From NCBI RefSeq assembly GCF_020829645.1, contig NZ_JAIVFS010000002.1, positions 62,001 to 126,000 on the forward strand: a stretch of DNA of 64,000 nucleotides, written 5' to 3'. A model generated the notes under the pieces. The model made no database searches, was not told the DNA's origin, and worked only from the letters and a program-made list of their open reading frames with translations. Positions within the stretch are counted from its first letter, which is position 1; each line of letters begins with the position of its first letter. This DNA is from Nostoc mirabile CHAB5784 (GTDB lineage Bacteria; Cyanobacteriota; Cyanobacteriia; Cyanobacteriales; Nostocaceae). The position numbers and the translations under genes were made by a program. Shown piece after piece: positions 1 to 9,485 of this stretch.

Positions 1-1
1 T

Positions 2-124
2 GGAAAACCATCTCGAACTTTTGAGATTACTAAAGCACCGAATGGAGTTCCGATTCCACGGGAAGATCAACGGAATACTTCACAAGTATTTAAGATTAAT
101 GATCCACTTGGACTAACAGTTTAA
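2..124 (+). CDS. C-terminal end of an unrecognised protein (partial)
   Basis: An open frame enters from the left edge and ends with TAA at 122-124, giving about 40 residues that end in NDPLGLTV. The piece is too short to assign. It points the same way as the next two genes and lies 70 bp before the first of them, so it may be the first gene of the same operon. Confidence 0.45.
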   Translation, partial: GKPSRTFEITKAPNGVPIPREDQRNTSQVFKINDPLGLTV

Positions 125-194
125 TTTGAATCGCGAGTTGATTGACAAATAAATAGCTCATTGTTGTTGAACTAGCTTTGATTAAATTGAAACT

Positions 195-761
195 ATGCCA
201 CAATCTACCAAAGTTTATCTTAGTATAGACTTCCGCTCTACAAACCCTACCGGAAGACTAGCTTCTATCAAATTACATGGTGTACCAGGTCGAGAATTGG
301 AAAATGAAGAGTTTTCTGTGAATGAGAAAATTCGAGATTTCTGTAATGAGCTAATAGTTGATAAAATCTTTAGGCGCAGTCACAATATAGGTTCTAATTT
401 TGAGCATCTTGAAATATGGCTCTATGACTCTAAGAGCGATAGGCAGAACTTGGAGTATTTAATCCCAGAGTTAGATCAAGATGATTTAAAGATTGCTTCG
501 GATATTTCAGCATCTCAATTGAGGAACATCTACATATTAGACAACAAAGTTCAAGACGATAAACTTGACGACTGGGAGCAAGAGGTCAGAAAACTATTTA
601 GACCCCTATTTGCAGAGTTTGTAAAATTGCCTGAAATGCCAGAGAGTTTAGCAAATATTCCTTTGTTTAAGAGAGTAGAATCTGTGATGAGCAAAACAAT
701 TCCGTATCATGGCATTCTTGAAACTTTGTTCTTTGATACTTTGATTGTTCAGATAGATTAA
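195..761 (+). CDS. Unrecognised 188-aa protein upstream of an AAA ATPase
   Basis: I do not recognise this family. The protein is acidic and soluble with no signal peptide or membrane segment. Its N-terminus looks like a beta-rich domain (KVYLSIDFRS, ASIKLHGVPG), and a helical stretch with several charged residues follows around residues 115-145 (DDWEQEVRKLF). The gene lies 54 bp before the AAA ATPase on the same strand and 70 bp after the partial gene at the left edge, so the three probably form one transcript. It could be a substrate-recognition or adaptor partner of the ATPase, but that rests only on neighbourhood. Confidence 0.6.
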   Translation: MPQSTKVYLSIDFRSTNPTGRLASIKLHGVPGRELENEEFSVNEKIRDFCNELIVDKIFRRSHNIGSNFEHLEIWLYDSKSDRQNLEYLIPELDQDDLKIASDISASQLRNIYILDNKVQDDKLDDWEQEVRKLFRPLFAEFVKLPEMPESLANIPLFKRVESVMSKTIPYHGILETLFFDTLIVQID

Positions 762-815
762 CTCCAAAAATCTGGATTCATTTTATCCTTTAGTTCATAA
801 TTTGAGTAACTTCCT

Positions 816-1832
816 ATGCCACGCGTACATCCTTTAAGAGCGTTTCAAAATAACGGAGATGTATCCTCCGTTGCCCAGCAAGGTAGCTTTAGTCAGAATT
901 CTACAAGTACAAGTAGTGTAGGGGTAGCATCAGAACCTAATAAAAGTTTAGATTCAACCATAGATTTTTCTCCTTATCTAAAAGAGCCGGAGTACTCTTT
1001 GGAAGATGTTGCTCTACCTAGAGAAACTAAACGTCAATTGGAATCAGTTTTCGCTGAACTTGAGCATCAAGACTTGATATACAGAGAATGGGGAATGGGT
1101 AAAAAGCACAAGCTTGGTAAAGCCCTCTCGATTAACTTCTTTGGCCCTCCTGGAACAGGCAAGACACTTTCTGCTGAGGCTACTGCTCATGCGTTCAATC
1201 TCAAAATATTGGCGGTACCATATCAACTACTTGAGTCTAAATATGTAGGTGAAACTCCAAAGAATATAGCGAAAGCTTTTGAGTTTGCAACTGAACACAA
1301 AGCAGTTCTGTTTTTTGATGAGGCAGATTCATTTCTAGGTAAACGTTTAGAAAATGTTACTCAATCGAGTGACACCGCAGTTAACTTAACTCGTAGTGTC
1401 ATGCTTATGCAGCTTTCTGCTTATGAAGGTGTTGTAATTTTTGCGACAAACTTGATTCGCAACTTTGATCCTGCCTTTATTAGCAGAATTCGCTGGCAGA
1501 TTCAGTTTGATCTTCCTGATCAGGAAACACGCGCAAAAATCTGGAAGATTCAATTTCCTAGCCAACTTCCTCTCGATACATCGGTAAATTGCAACGAACT
1601 TGCCCAACGATTTGAAGATGTATCCGGCAGAGATATACAAAATGCCGTGTTCCAAGCAGTGGTTGCTGCTGCCAAAGAGGATAAACCTAAGGAACACAAG
1701 CAAGTTACACAGTCACATTTGATGGATGCCATGAACCAGATTATTGAGGCAAATAAGGCAGCTAGCAAGCCAGAATTCGTGCTTAAACCCGTAGAAGGTG
1801 AAGTACAATTACCACCTGTGTCTAACGCCTGA
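816..1832 (+). CDS. AAA family ATPase, single AAA module
   Basis: A 338-aa ATPase of the FtsH/VPS4-like AAA type. A low-complexity Ser/Thr-rich N-terminus (about residues 1-50) precedes one AAA module. Walker A GPPGTGKT is at 110-117, Walker B AVLFFDEAD at 163-171, a sensor-1-like VVIFATN near 206, and arginine-finger candidates lie in FISRIRW near 221-227. A helical lid domain with SGRDIQNAV follows. There is no protease domain or membrane anchor, so it should act as a remodelling or unfolding ATPase on a partner protein. The upstream 188-aa gene is the obvious partner. Such stand-alone ATPases occur in conflict and contractile-injection gene sets, but no tail or sheath gene is visible here. 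Two perfect hairpins follow the stop codon. Confidence 0.85.
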   Translation: MPRVHPLRAFQNNGDVSSVAQQGSFSQNSTSTSSVGVASEPNKSLDSTIDFSPYLKEPEYSLEDVALPRETKRQLESVFAELEHQDLIYREWGMGKKHKLGKALSINFFGPPGTGKTLSAEATAHAFNLKILAVPYQLLESKYVGETPKNIAKAFEFATEHKAVLFFDEADSFLGKRLENVTQSSDTAVNLTRSVMLMQLSAYEGVVIFATNLIRNFDPAFISRIRWQIQFDLPDQETRAKIWKIQFPSQLPLDTSVNCNELAQRFEDVSGRDIQNAVFQAVVAAAKEDKPKEHKQVTQSHLMDAMNQIIEANKAASKPEFVLKPVEGEVQLPPVSNA

Positions 1833-1844
1833 AGATTAGTTGCC

Positions 1845-1900
1845 GAGTAGTATTAAACTACTCCTACAAAAGCCCACACCTGGTAGCGCTTACCAGGTGT
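1845..1900. terminator. Two hairpins between convergent genes
   Basis: Two perfect inverted repeats sit between the convergent AAA and CHAT genes: GAGTAGT/ACTACTC (1845-1851 and 1857-1863) and ACACCTGGTA/TACCAGGTGT (1876-1885 and 1891-1900). Neither has a clear U-run, so a bidirectional terminator or mRNA-end stabiliser is an inference from position. Confidence 0.4.
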
Positions 1901-1969
1901 TCGCCTTCCCTTTATCTCTCCCCACTTCCCCACCTAAACTTAGTGCTATTTTGGCAGAGTATAAAGAGT

Positions 1970-4900
1970 TTACTTTTGAATTCCGATACCGTTACACAAA
2001 GTGCGATCGCTCTTACTAACATTCGGGTTATTCTTCAAATAATCACCCACCCAACCGCAACCCCGCTTCAACAATTCCTCAAACGTTTCAATTTGCCATA
2101 ACTTAGCAGTGCCATCAACTCCTACGGTAACTAATCGTTGACCATCTGGACTAAAAATAACCTTCCGAGAATTTGCTGAAAATTCTGCCAACTGCTGACC
2201 CTGGAAATTCCATAAACGAACTGTACCATCGTCTCCAGCAGTAGCCAGTTGTTGACCATTTGGGCTTAAACTAAGACTCTTAGCCAAACCTTGATGGGCA
2301 GTAAATTTGGATAACTGCTTACCTTGCAAATCCCAAAAGCGGACAGCACCATCAACTCCTGCGGTAGCCAATCGTTGACTATTTGAGTAAAAAATGACAC
2401 CACTAGTTCCACCTGGATGTCCATACAAGATTGTTTTTTCAGTCTTCTGATCACTTTGTAAGTCCCATACACTGACCTCTCTGCTATATGCTACGCCTGC
2501 TAACAGACGACTGTCTGGGCTAAAGATAAGACCTTTAAACTCAGAGTTTACATCTGGTGTTGGAGACTGAACTAATTTTTGACCCTGTAAGTTCCACACA
2601 CTGATTGACCCTTCATTTGTTATAGCTGCCAACAAGGAAGCATCTGGGCTAAAGCTAAGACTTCTAAAGTTAAAGTTTGTATCTGCTAAAACTGGGGATT
2701 GAAATAATTTCTGACCCTGCAAGTTCCACAAACGGATAATACGATCATCTCCTACTGTAGCCAGTCGCTGACTATCTGAGCTAAAACTGACTTTTCTGAC
2801 TCGACCTTGATGAGTAGTAAATTTAAATAACTGGTTGCTTTGAAAATCCCACAAGCTAACAGTACCATCATCTTCTGCGGTAGCTATTTGCTTACCATCT
2901 TGGCTAAAAGTAACTAAATGCCCTTTAATTGTTTTTAATTCTTTACCCTGCAAATTCCACAAACGAATAGTACGATCATCTCCTATAGCTAGTCGCTGAC
3001 CATCTGAGCTAAAACTGACTTCTCTGACTTGACTTTGATGCTGATCAAATTCTGACAGATGCTTACCCTGCAAGTCCCATAAGTAAACAGTGTCGTCATC
3101 TCCTGCTGTCGCTAGTCGTTTACCATCTAAGCTAAAACTCATACTACGAATTGAACCTTTAAGGTGAGTAAATTTTGACAGTTCGTTACCCTGCAAGTCT
3201 CGTAAATAAGATGTACTATGTCTCCCAATCAGTAATTTTTCACCATCTGGACTAAAACTAACAAACGAAACTCCGCGCTGATCTTCTTGCCATTTATTTA
3301 ATTCTCGACCCTGCAAATTCCACAAACGAACTGTGCCATCATCTCCACTAGTAACCAATTTTTGACCATCTGGACTAAAGCTAACACTTCTGACTGTCTT
3401 TTTATGACCAGTTAATTTTGCCAACTGCTGACCCTGTAAATTCCATAAACCAATAGTGCCGTCACTTCCTCCAGCAGCCAATAATTGTCCATTTGGGCTA
3501 AAACGAACGCTCCAGAACCAATTTTGATCGCTTTCTAATTTTGCCAGTTGCTGACCTTGTAAATTCCACAAACGAGCGCCTTTTTCTCCTCCGGTAGCCA
3601 GCAACTGTCCGTTTGGACTAAAACTGATACTTCTAATCCAGCCTTGATTACCCTTCCAAGTAGATAATTGCTGACCCTTCAAGTTCCACAGGGTGATAAT
3701 ACCATCATTTCCAGCAGTAGCTAGTCTTTGACCGTCTGGGCTAATACTAATATCATTTATCTGTAGTTCTTTGTGCCAAGTTAACAACTGTTGACCTTGA
3801 AAATCCCATAGCTTGATAGTACCATCTTCTTCAACAGTGACTAAATGTTGATTATCTGGACTAAAGCTGACGCTGATATTATTGGCATTTTCATGCCCAT
3901 TAAGACGGTTACGTTCTTGTACTTGGTAAACAACTTTTTGCAGAGTTCTTTTAACTTTATCTTTGAGCGTGGTAGTTGGCGGAAATATTTGTAAGAAGGG
4001 CTGATTAAGTTTTTTTCCTGCGTGCAAACTGCTAATTAACGCATCTAACTTTTGATTAGAGACTAATAGTGCTTCAGAAGATTCCGTCAAGGCGTGAATT
4101 TGATTAATTTCTGAGTTTCTCCATTGAAAACCAGAAAAGATGGCGAATCCGGCAAAAAATATAGTTGTTATCGACGCTGCTAAGAGTTGTTGCTTTCTGC
4201 GTTCATTTTCTTGCTTAATTAGACGTTCACGTAGTTCAATACTCTGCTTGATGTAGTCTTGCTCATCTTGATTTAGGTCATCTAGACGTTCTTCTAGCCT
4301 TTCTTTGGCCTCTACCAACGCCGCACCACGCAACAAAGCACCTTCGTCATTACTAATTTTCCATTGTTGCATTGCTCCTCGCAGGCGCTCTTGCCAAGTG
4401 CGAAACTCCCGGTTATCTTGAATCCACTTGTGGAAAGTTTCCCATTCTCTAATTAACGCTTCGTGAATTATCTCTACCGTCTCTTCCTTGTTTTCGCTAG
4501 TCTCATCACAACCAGTCACCAGCAAACGCGCATCAGCTAATTGTTGCACTAAATCCCAATTTGCTTCCCCTACCTCTTTTCGAGTCGCCACACGTCGGGT
4601 ATCCTCCGTACCTTCCCCAGGACACACTAACTGAATAAATATTTTTTCCGCCCGTTTTCTATCAACCTCGCTCAGCTTATCTAACACCGTATCGGCGTAG
4701 TTAGCCAAAGCTTTCTCTAAACCACCAATTTCTTGATAGGCTTCGTGGGTGAGAAACCATTTTCTCGGTTTGAGCCAAAGCTGCATCAGGGTAAACTCAA
4801 GTAAAGGTAAACGTCCTGATTCATTACCCAAATCTCTGATTAAAGTATCTGTCAACCCTTCCTCAAGTACAACCTTCATTTTTTGTGCTGGTTTTTCAAC

Positions 4901-6775
4901 CGACCTACGCAACTCCTCCCGGTTCATGGGGCCAAGATTATAAATTCCCTGCTGCAAAGCATCGCTAAAAGGACGGTAAGATAAAGCATAGCCATAAAAA
5001 TCTGCCCGCAGCGTCAGAACCAAGGTAAATCTAGGAGCGTGGTCGATCGCATAGATTAATGCATTTAAAAAAGGCTGGCGTTCCTCTGGCGCTGCGAGGG
5101 TGTAGAGTTCTTCAAATTGGTCGGCGATCAGTACTAGATGTGACCTCTCCCCTAACCCCTCCCCTGCAAGGGGAGGTGAACTCTTATTCCCCCCTTCCCT
5201 CGTAGGGAAGGGGGGTAGGGGGGTTAGGTTCTTATCAATACTTGCGATCGCATCACACAACTTTGTCTCATCATGCTGCAAGTCTACCTCTAAAACCATT
5301 TGGTCTAATCTGCGTTGTATATCTGTTGAATTTTCTCCTTGTAGTGGTGCAGGGGAATGATAATGATGATTTAATGCGATCGCTAAATTACCAAGAGGAT
5401 TATTCCCCGGACGAAAAGAAATAATCTCCACATTCCCAGCTTTTCGTAAACTCGGAACCAACCCCGCAAACACCACAGAGGACTTCCCGCTCCCAGAAGC
5501 ACCAACCACAGGAACCAAAGATTTACTTTGAACTGCTGCTACCAACTGATCAACAAACTTCTCTCGACCAAAGAAAAAATCTGCCTCTTTTTCCCCAAAC
5601 GCCGACAAACCCTGATAAGGACAGTCAGGTAACTTCCCAGATAATCCACCCAAATCTGACCAACTGGGAGGAAGTTCTAATGTATTCTTGCAAATAATCG
5701 GTAACCAACTCACTCCAGGAAGCGGCTTTTCTCCCTCAGACTTTCCTGTCAGTTCTTGTAATTTACCCCTTGCTTTCAAAACAGCGGTAAATAAAGAATC
5801 TCCACCAGCGTAAGAAGAAAGAAAAAACTTGAGAAACTTGTGCGCGATTTTATCCGGTACTGGTTCCCGCCAAACTATGACGTAAGGTAAATTTAAATCT
5901 GCTAATCGTTGTGCTAAACCCAAACCATCACAGGAATTAAAAATTGCTAATTTTAAACCTTTACTAATTGCTAATTTTAAAGTTTGCGGAATTTCTTCTA
6001 AATCTAAACTTTCGTGGGGATTCAGGCCAATTATACCTTTTTTACCATACTCTTGAGATTCACTGTGTCCCGCAAAAAACAAAATATCACAAGGCTCGTC
6101 CCAAAGTTTTTGAAGTGACTCACGCTTTGGTTCTTTCAAATAAATAATTTCTGCACCTCGTTTTTCTAGCTGTATAATTAATTTTTCATCGGTTTCTGTA
6201 TCCAGGTTTTTACTATCTCCAAAAATACTGATAATTTTAATTCTTCGGAAAATTTCCGACTTTAATTTAGTTGTAGAGCCAGCCGTTTTTTGCAGGTAAT
6301 CTTTAAAAGAAAGCGCTACTTCCGAGGAAGAATGTTGGTCAAATAAATAACATTCCTGCCAAGGTATGCGATGTAAGATGTTTTTTGTAGGTTGTGATGT
6401 AACTCCGTGCGTATTGACAATTAAACGAATATCAATATTAGTATTTGAGGTAATTGCTGGTTCTAACTGTAACTTAATTGGTAGTAGCCATTGATTTAGT
6501 TTTTCACGTAAAGACTTAGCATATTCAGAACAGATATCTGCGGATACATTTGTAACTTGGTTACTTTTAAAACCTCTGCTGTCAGGTTGAACTAACAAGT
6601 TATAGGTTTTTTTCCAACGTTCATAGCTATTTGGAATTTCTTCGGCTGGAGGTAATTGGATTTCTAGTTGCGTGGTATCACTATGAGTAGAAAAAGCATC
6701 TATCTGAAGTTTGATTTTACTAAATCCCTGCTGAAAATCACCATCGCCAAATTGCAAATTTACCCATACTTCCAT
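1970..6775 (-). CDS. CHAT protease-like / NTPase / WD40 repeat protein
   Basis: A 1601-aa multidomain protein. The N-terminal CHAT (caspase-like) domain covers about residues 1-360, with catalytic-type His in FAGHSES (H237) and Cys in FNSCDG (C282). A STAND-type NTPase follows, entered by CPYQGLSAF near 385, with Walker A GASGSGKS at 425-432 and Walker B LVLIADQFEELY near 547. A single membrane segment lies near 863-885 (AASITTIFFAGFAIFSGF). About 15 WD40 blades fill 955-1570, enough for two propellers. This architecture is typical of cyanobacterial signalling or conflict proteins in which the WD40 part senses and the NTPase relays to the protease. A repeat-derived in-frame insertion of roughly 27 residues (517-544) sits just before Walker B. 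All key residues look intact. The sensed signal and the substrate cannot be read from sequence. Confidence 0.9.
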   Translation of the reverse strand: MEVWVNLQFGDGDFQQGFSKIKLQIDAFSTHSDTTQLEIQLPPAEEIPNSYERWKKTYNLLVQPDSRGFKSNQVTNVSADICSEYAKSLREKLNQWLLPIKLQLEPAITSNTNIDIRLIVNTHGVTSQPTKNILHRIPWQECYLFDQHSSSEVALSFKDYLQKTAGSTTKLKSEIFRRIKIISIFGDSKNLDTETDEKLIIQLEKRGAEIIYLKEPKRESLQKLWDEPCDILFFAGHSESQEYGKKGIIGLNPHESLDLEEIPQTLKLAISKGLKLAIFNSCDGLGLAQRLADLNLPYVIVWREPVPDKIAHKFLKFFLSSYAGGDSLFTAVLKARGKLQELTGKSEGEKPLPGVSWLPIICKNTLELPPSWSDLGGLSGKLPDCPYQGLSAFGEKEADFFFGREKFVDQLVAAVQSKSLVPVVGASGSGKSSVVFAGLVPSLRKAGNVEIISFRPGNNPLGNLAIALNHHYHSPAPLQGENSTDIQRRLDQMVLEVDLQHDETKLCDAIASIDKNLTPLPPFPTREGGNKSSPPLAGEGLGERSHLVLIADQFEELYTLAAPEERQPFLNALIYAIDHAPRFTLVLTLRADFYGYALSYRPFSDALQQGIYNLGPMNREELRRSVEKPAQKMKVVLEEGLTDTLIRDLGNESGRLPLLEFTLMQLWLKPRKWFLTHEAYQEIGGLEKALANYADTVLDKLSEVDRKRAEKIFIQLVCPGEGTEDTRRVATRKEVGEANWDLVQQLADARLLVTGCDETSENKEETVEIIHEALIREWETFHKWIQDNREFRTWQERLRGAMQQWKISNDEGALLRGAALVEAKERLEERLDDLNQDEQDYIKQSIELRERLIKQENERRKQQLLAASITTIFFAGFAIFSGFQWRNSEINQIHALTESSEALLVSNQKLDALISSLHAGKKLNQPFLQIFPPTTTLKDKVKRTLQKVVYQVQERNRLNGHENANNISVSFSPDNQHLVTVEEDGTIKLWDFQGQQLLTWHKELQINDISISPDGQRLATAGNDGIITLWNLKGQQLSTWKGNQGWIRSISFSPNGQLLATGGEKGARLWNLQGQQLAKLESDQNWFWSVRFSPNGQLLAAGGSDGTIGLWNLQGQQLAKLTGHKKTVRSVSFSPDGQKLVTSGDDGTVRLWNLQGRELNKWQEDQRGVSFVSFSPDGEKLLIGRHSTSYLRDLQGNELSKFTHLKGSIRSMSFSLDGKRLATAGDDDTVYLWDLQGKHLSEFDQHQSQVREVSFSSDGQRLAIGDDRTIRLWNLQGKELKTIKGHLVTFSQDGKQIATAEDDGTVSLWDFQSNQLFKFTTHQGRVRKVSFSSDSQRLATVGDDRIIRLWNLQGQKLFQSPVLADTNFNFRSLSFSPDASLLAAITNEGSISVWNLQGQKLVQSPTPDVNSEFKGLIFSPDSRLLAGVAYSREVSVWDLQSDQKTEKTILYGHPGGTSGVIFYSNSQRLATAGVDGAVRFWDLQGKQLSKFTAHQGLAKSLSLSPNGQQLATAGDDGTVRLWNFQGQQLAEFSANSRKVIFSPDGQRLVTVGVDGTAKLWQIETFEELLKRGCGWVGDYLKNNPNVSKSDRTLCNGIGIQK
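5146..5230. repeat. Palindromic repeat embedded in frame in the CHAT gene
   Basis: Two nested palindromes, CTCCCCTGCAAGGGGAG and the C-rich arms around 5189-5220, lie inside the NTPase domain coding sequence. The same style of CCCCTTCCCT/AGGGAAGGGG palindrome occurs between genes elsewhere in the window. It encodes the proline/glycine-rich residues 517-544, which do not resemble the surrounding NTPase fold. Confidence 0.7.
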
Positions 6776-6969
6776 AAACCACCCTTGAAATTAATTTACC
6801 AAGGTGCCTTAATCACTTATTACTAAAGTTTAGACTAAAAGTGAGCGATCGCTAGCAAAGCCATCCCCACTTACTGATATAAAAGTTAACCAAGTCGGGC
6901 GAATTAATTATACAGACGTACATTCAGTAGATCGAAAACTTTGGAAACTTGACGGAATCATAAGGGTTT

Positions 6970-7131
6970 CAATACGGTTCGGTTAAGGCAAGAGACGCGA
7001 TAAAGAGACGCGATAAAGAGACGCGATAAATCGCCGTCTCTACAAAGGACTGATTATTGTAAAGACGGCGATTTATCGTGTCTTTGTGATAAGAGGGTCT
7101 CTCATCAAAAAACCTTATCCGAACCCTATTG
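6970..7131. mobile_element. MITE family A, copy 1
   Basis: A 162-bp element with terminal inverted repeats CAATACGGTTCGGTTAAGG and, at the right end in reverse complement, CAATAGGGTTCGGATAAGG. It is flanked by an exact 10-bp target duplication ATAAGGGTTT (6960-6969 and 7132-7141). The interior holds tandem and inverted units of GACGCGATAAAGA and can fold into a long hairpin. No complete gene is inside. Apart from the element, the 550-bp gap 6776-7326 shows no gene. Confidence 0.9.
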
Positions 7132-7326
7132 ATAAGGGTTTCAGGCGATGGGTTGTCAGATGACGAGAGCGTTAGCTGCTCGCGCAGAAAGTCCATCCAT
7201 AAGGCCTGTTACTCAAAAAGTAGATTTTAAGGGACTACTTCGGAGGGTTTGTGACCATCAATTATGAATTAATAATTATTCGGTCAATCTAAAATTTAAA
7301 ATTATTTAACTAAAGCGATCGCCTTT

Positions 7327-7881
7327 TCAACCCAACAATTCGTCTACAACTACGCTAAAACCCAGTAATACTTTTTGAGTACTAACCAAATCACCAGCTT
7401 TAAACCCCAAAACCTGATTATCAGTCATTACAAAAACTAACCGACTGTCAGGAAATACTAACCAAATTTCCTCGCAACCAGACCGTAAATACTCCTGCGC
7501 TTTGAGAAATAAGTCTTCAGCTAAATCGGTGGGTGAAACTATCTCAGCAATCAACGGGAAACTCTGTGGCAAAGTGGGAACATTGCCAAACTGAGCTACT
7601 AAATCCGGCGTCAGATAAGCCACATCAGGACGACGACCCTGTTTATATGTGCGACAAGGTACTTCAGTGTAAACTTTACCACCTTGTTGATTGGAGTTGA
7701 TGTAACTTCTCCAGTAAAAACCAAGACTCAATTCAATTTCGCTATGTTTTAATGTCATCCCTGTTTTTTCTACTAGTTGCTCGTCTACCCATTCCATCCC
7801 CTTTGGAGGATTTGCCATGAAGTCTTCTAAAGAGAGGATTTCAGGGACGGATACAACATCGTTGTGTTTGGAAACTAACAT
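7327..7881 (-). CDS. Uma2-family (DUF820) putative endonuclease
   Basis: A 184-aa protein of the Uma2 family, which is greatly expanded in cyanobacteria and has a PD-(D/E)XK restriction-endonuclease-like fold. The family features visible are the N-terminal MANPPKGMEWVDEQLVEK, the RRPDVAYL aspartate near residue 90, IAEIVSPTD with the catalytic-type Glu, and EEIWLVFPDSR. A strong Shine-Dalgarno GGAGG lies about 7 nt before the ATG and supports this start. The gene is monocistronic. The biological role of the family is not established; links to transposition or defence are suggestions only. Confidence 0.85.
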   Translation of the reverse strand: MLVSKHNDVVSVPEILSLEDFMANPPKGMEWVDEQLVEKTGMTLKHSEIELSLGFYWRSYINSNQQGGKVYTEVPCRTYKQGRRPDVAYLTPDLVAQFGNVPTLPQSFPLIAEIVSPTDLAEDLFLKAQEYLRSGCEEIWLVFPDSRLVFVMTDNQVLGFKAGDLVSTQKVLLGFSVVVDELLG

Positions 7882-7955
7882 TGTGAGCCTCCACTTTGGC
7901 TTGTTAAATATATAAAGTATAGAGTAATAAAGAAAATTTTGATAATATTCATTTT

Positions 7956-9011
7956 TTAAAGCATTACCAAACTACCTTGCGTTTCTTCTTCTAGTTCATA
8001 ACCATTAGCCAATTTTTCAATTGCTTGGTCAATCATTGCCAAACCCTGATCTACCTTTTCAACTACACTTAACTGTCCTCGGAGTTCGGCAGCACCAACG
8101 AAACCTTTAGCATACCAAGTCATGTGCTTACGGGCTTGACGCACACCGCGATCGCCTTTATATTCCCACAAGGCTTGTAAATGATCTCTTGCACATTCCA
8201 AGCGCCCAATCGGGGTTGGTGACGGTAATATCTCTCCAGTTTTCAAGAAGTGATCAATTTCTCCCACCAAAAACGGATAACCCAAAGTTCCACGGGAACA
8301 CATCACACCATCAGCGCCAGTTTGTTCTAAACACTTCACCGCCGCTTCAACGGAAAAAATATCTCCGTTCCCAATCACTGGGATAGAAAGCACTTCTTTT
8401 ACACGGGTAATCCATTCCCAACGAGCATTACCATTGTACCCTTGGGCGCGGGTGCGTCCATGTACCGTAATCATTTTCGCCCCTGCATCTTCCATCCGCT
8501 TGGCAAAGTCGAGAATAGTAATTTCGTTGTCATTCCAGCCAATACGGGTTTTTACTGTCACAGGTACATCAACAGCTTTCACCACTTCCCGTACAATTGC
8601 CTCTGCCACTTCCGGTTGTCGCAACAACGAAGAACCACCACCATTTTTAGTGATTTTATTTACCGGACAACCCATATTAATATCAACAGTATCAGCACCT
8701 TCAGCAACTGCTTTTATTGCTGCTTCTGCCAAGAAATCTGGACGGCAATCAAATAGTTGAACACTAATTGGACGCTCATTTGGGTCTACCTCCATAATTT
8801 TGGGTAACTGCTTGACATAATGCAACCCTGTAGCATTCACCATTTCGGTATACATCATTGAATCTGGCGCATAGCGACGCACGAGACAGCGAAACACCAT
8901 ATCTGTCACTCCAGAAAGAGGCGACTGGAGAACCCGACTTTTTACCTCGAAGGAGCCAATTTTGAGGGGTTGGGAGAGTCTAGCTTGGAGAATGGGAGAG
9001 AGCGAAATCAT
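7956..9011 (-). CDS. tRNA-dihydrouridine synthase (Dus family)
   Basis: A 351-aa FMN-dependent enzyme that reduces uridine to dihydrouridine in tRNA D-loops. The TIM-barrel signatures are present: SPLSGVTDMVFR near residue 30, VDINMGCPVNK with the catalytic Cys, KTRIGW, TVHGRTRAQGYNG, and IPVIGNGDI/GVMCSRGTLGYPF for phosphate and FMN binding. Length is normal for DusB-like enzymes, and cyanobacteria often carry more than one Dus, so the exact tRNA position is not assigned. It is followed 74 bp later by the Uma2 gene on the same strand. Confidence 0.93.
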   Translation of the reverse strand: MISLSPILQARLSQPLKIGSFEVKSRVLQSPLSGVTDMVFRCLVRRYAPDSMMYTEMVNATGLHYVKQLPKIMEVDPNERPISVQLFDCRPDFLAEAAIKAVAEGADTVDINMGCPVNKITKNGGGSSLLRQPEVAEAIVREVVKAVDVPVTVKTRIGWNDNEITILDFAKRMEDAGAKMITVHGRTRAQGYNGNARWEWITRVKEVLSIPVIGNGDIFSVEAAVKCLEQTGADGVMCSRGTLGYPFLVGEIDHFLKTGEILPSPTPIGRLECARDHLQALWEYKGDRGVRQARKHMTWYAKGFVGAAELRGQLSVVEKVDQGLAMIDQAIEKLANGYELEEETQGSLVML

Positions 9012-9094
9012 ACAAAAAATAAAAAATTAATGGGAATGGAAAATAGCAGGAATATTTAGAGGTATCTGCGATTAGTGCTAATTGTAGGTTATAT

Positions 9095-9259
9095 AGGGCT
9101 ATTTCATTCTCATCTAGCCCACCTCAGAATAAATTCTGAGGCTAATAGCAAAAGTCGTCTCAAGACGACTCATAAAGGCTTTTAGTCCACTAAGCGAGTA
9201 GCTGTAGCTCTGAGCCGCGGAACTTTAGTTCTGGGCGGTTTATGCTAGAACGCTGCCCT
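9095..9259. mobile_element. MITE family E, copy 1
   Basis: A 165-bp palindrome-rich element starting AGGGCTATTTCATTCT and ending in GCCCT. Inside are CCTCAGAATAAATTCTGAGG, a TTTTAGTCCACT unit and GGAACTTTAGTTC, all of which can form small hairpins. It is inverted relative to the copy at 10261-10429, and the two flank the toxin-antitoxin pair between them. The rest of the gap 9012-9485 shows no gene. Confidence 0.7.
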
Positions 9260-9485
9260 CATATAGCACCTTAGGTCGTGCCTTGTTACAGGTTAATTAC
9301 GAGGAATATGGAGCGGGGCTTGCTAATACCATTTCTTTGTGAAGCTGCGCCAAATCTCTTAATTGATTATTTCTTGGCGTACTTGGCGCTCTTGGCGGTT
9401 CGTTCTTTATTTCTTGCACTATAGGCGCATCTTCATCCAGAATTGGTATAAGTTCTTTAATATACAACCAGTTTTTTAGCCTAAA

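Noticed and set aside
816-1832. AAA ATPase as part of a contractile injection system
   Set aside because: No sheath, tube, baseplate or spike gene is visible, and the flanking partial gene is too short to judge.
6969-7196. 75-aa minus-strand ORF
   Set aside because: It lies almost wholly inside the family A MITE and its right flank and has no homology signal.
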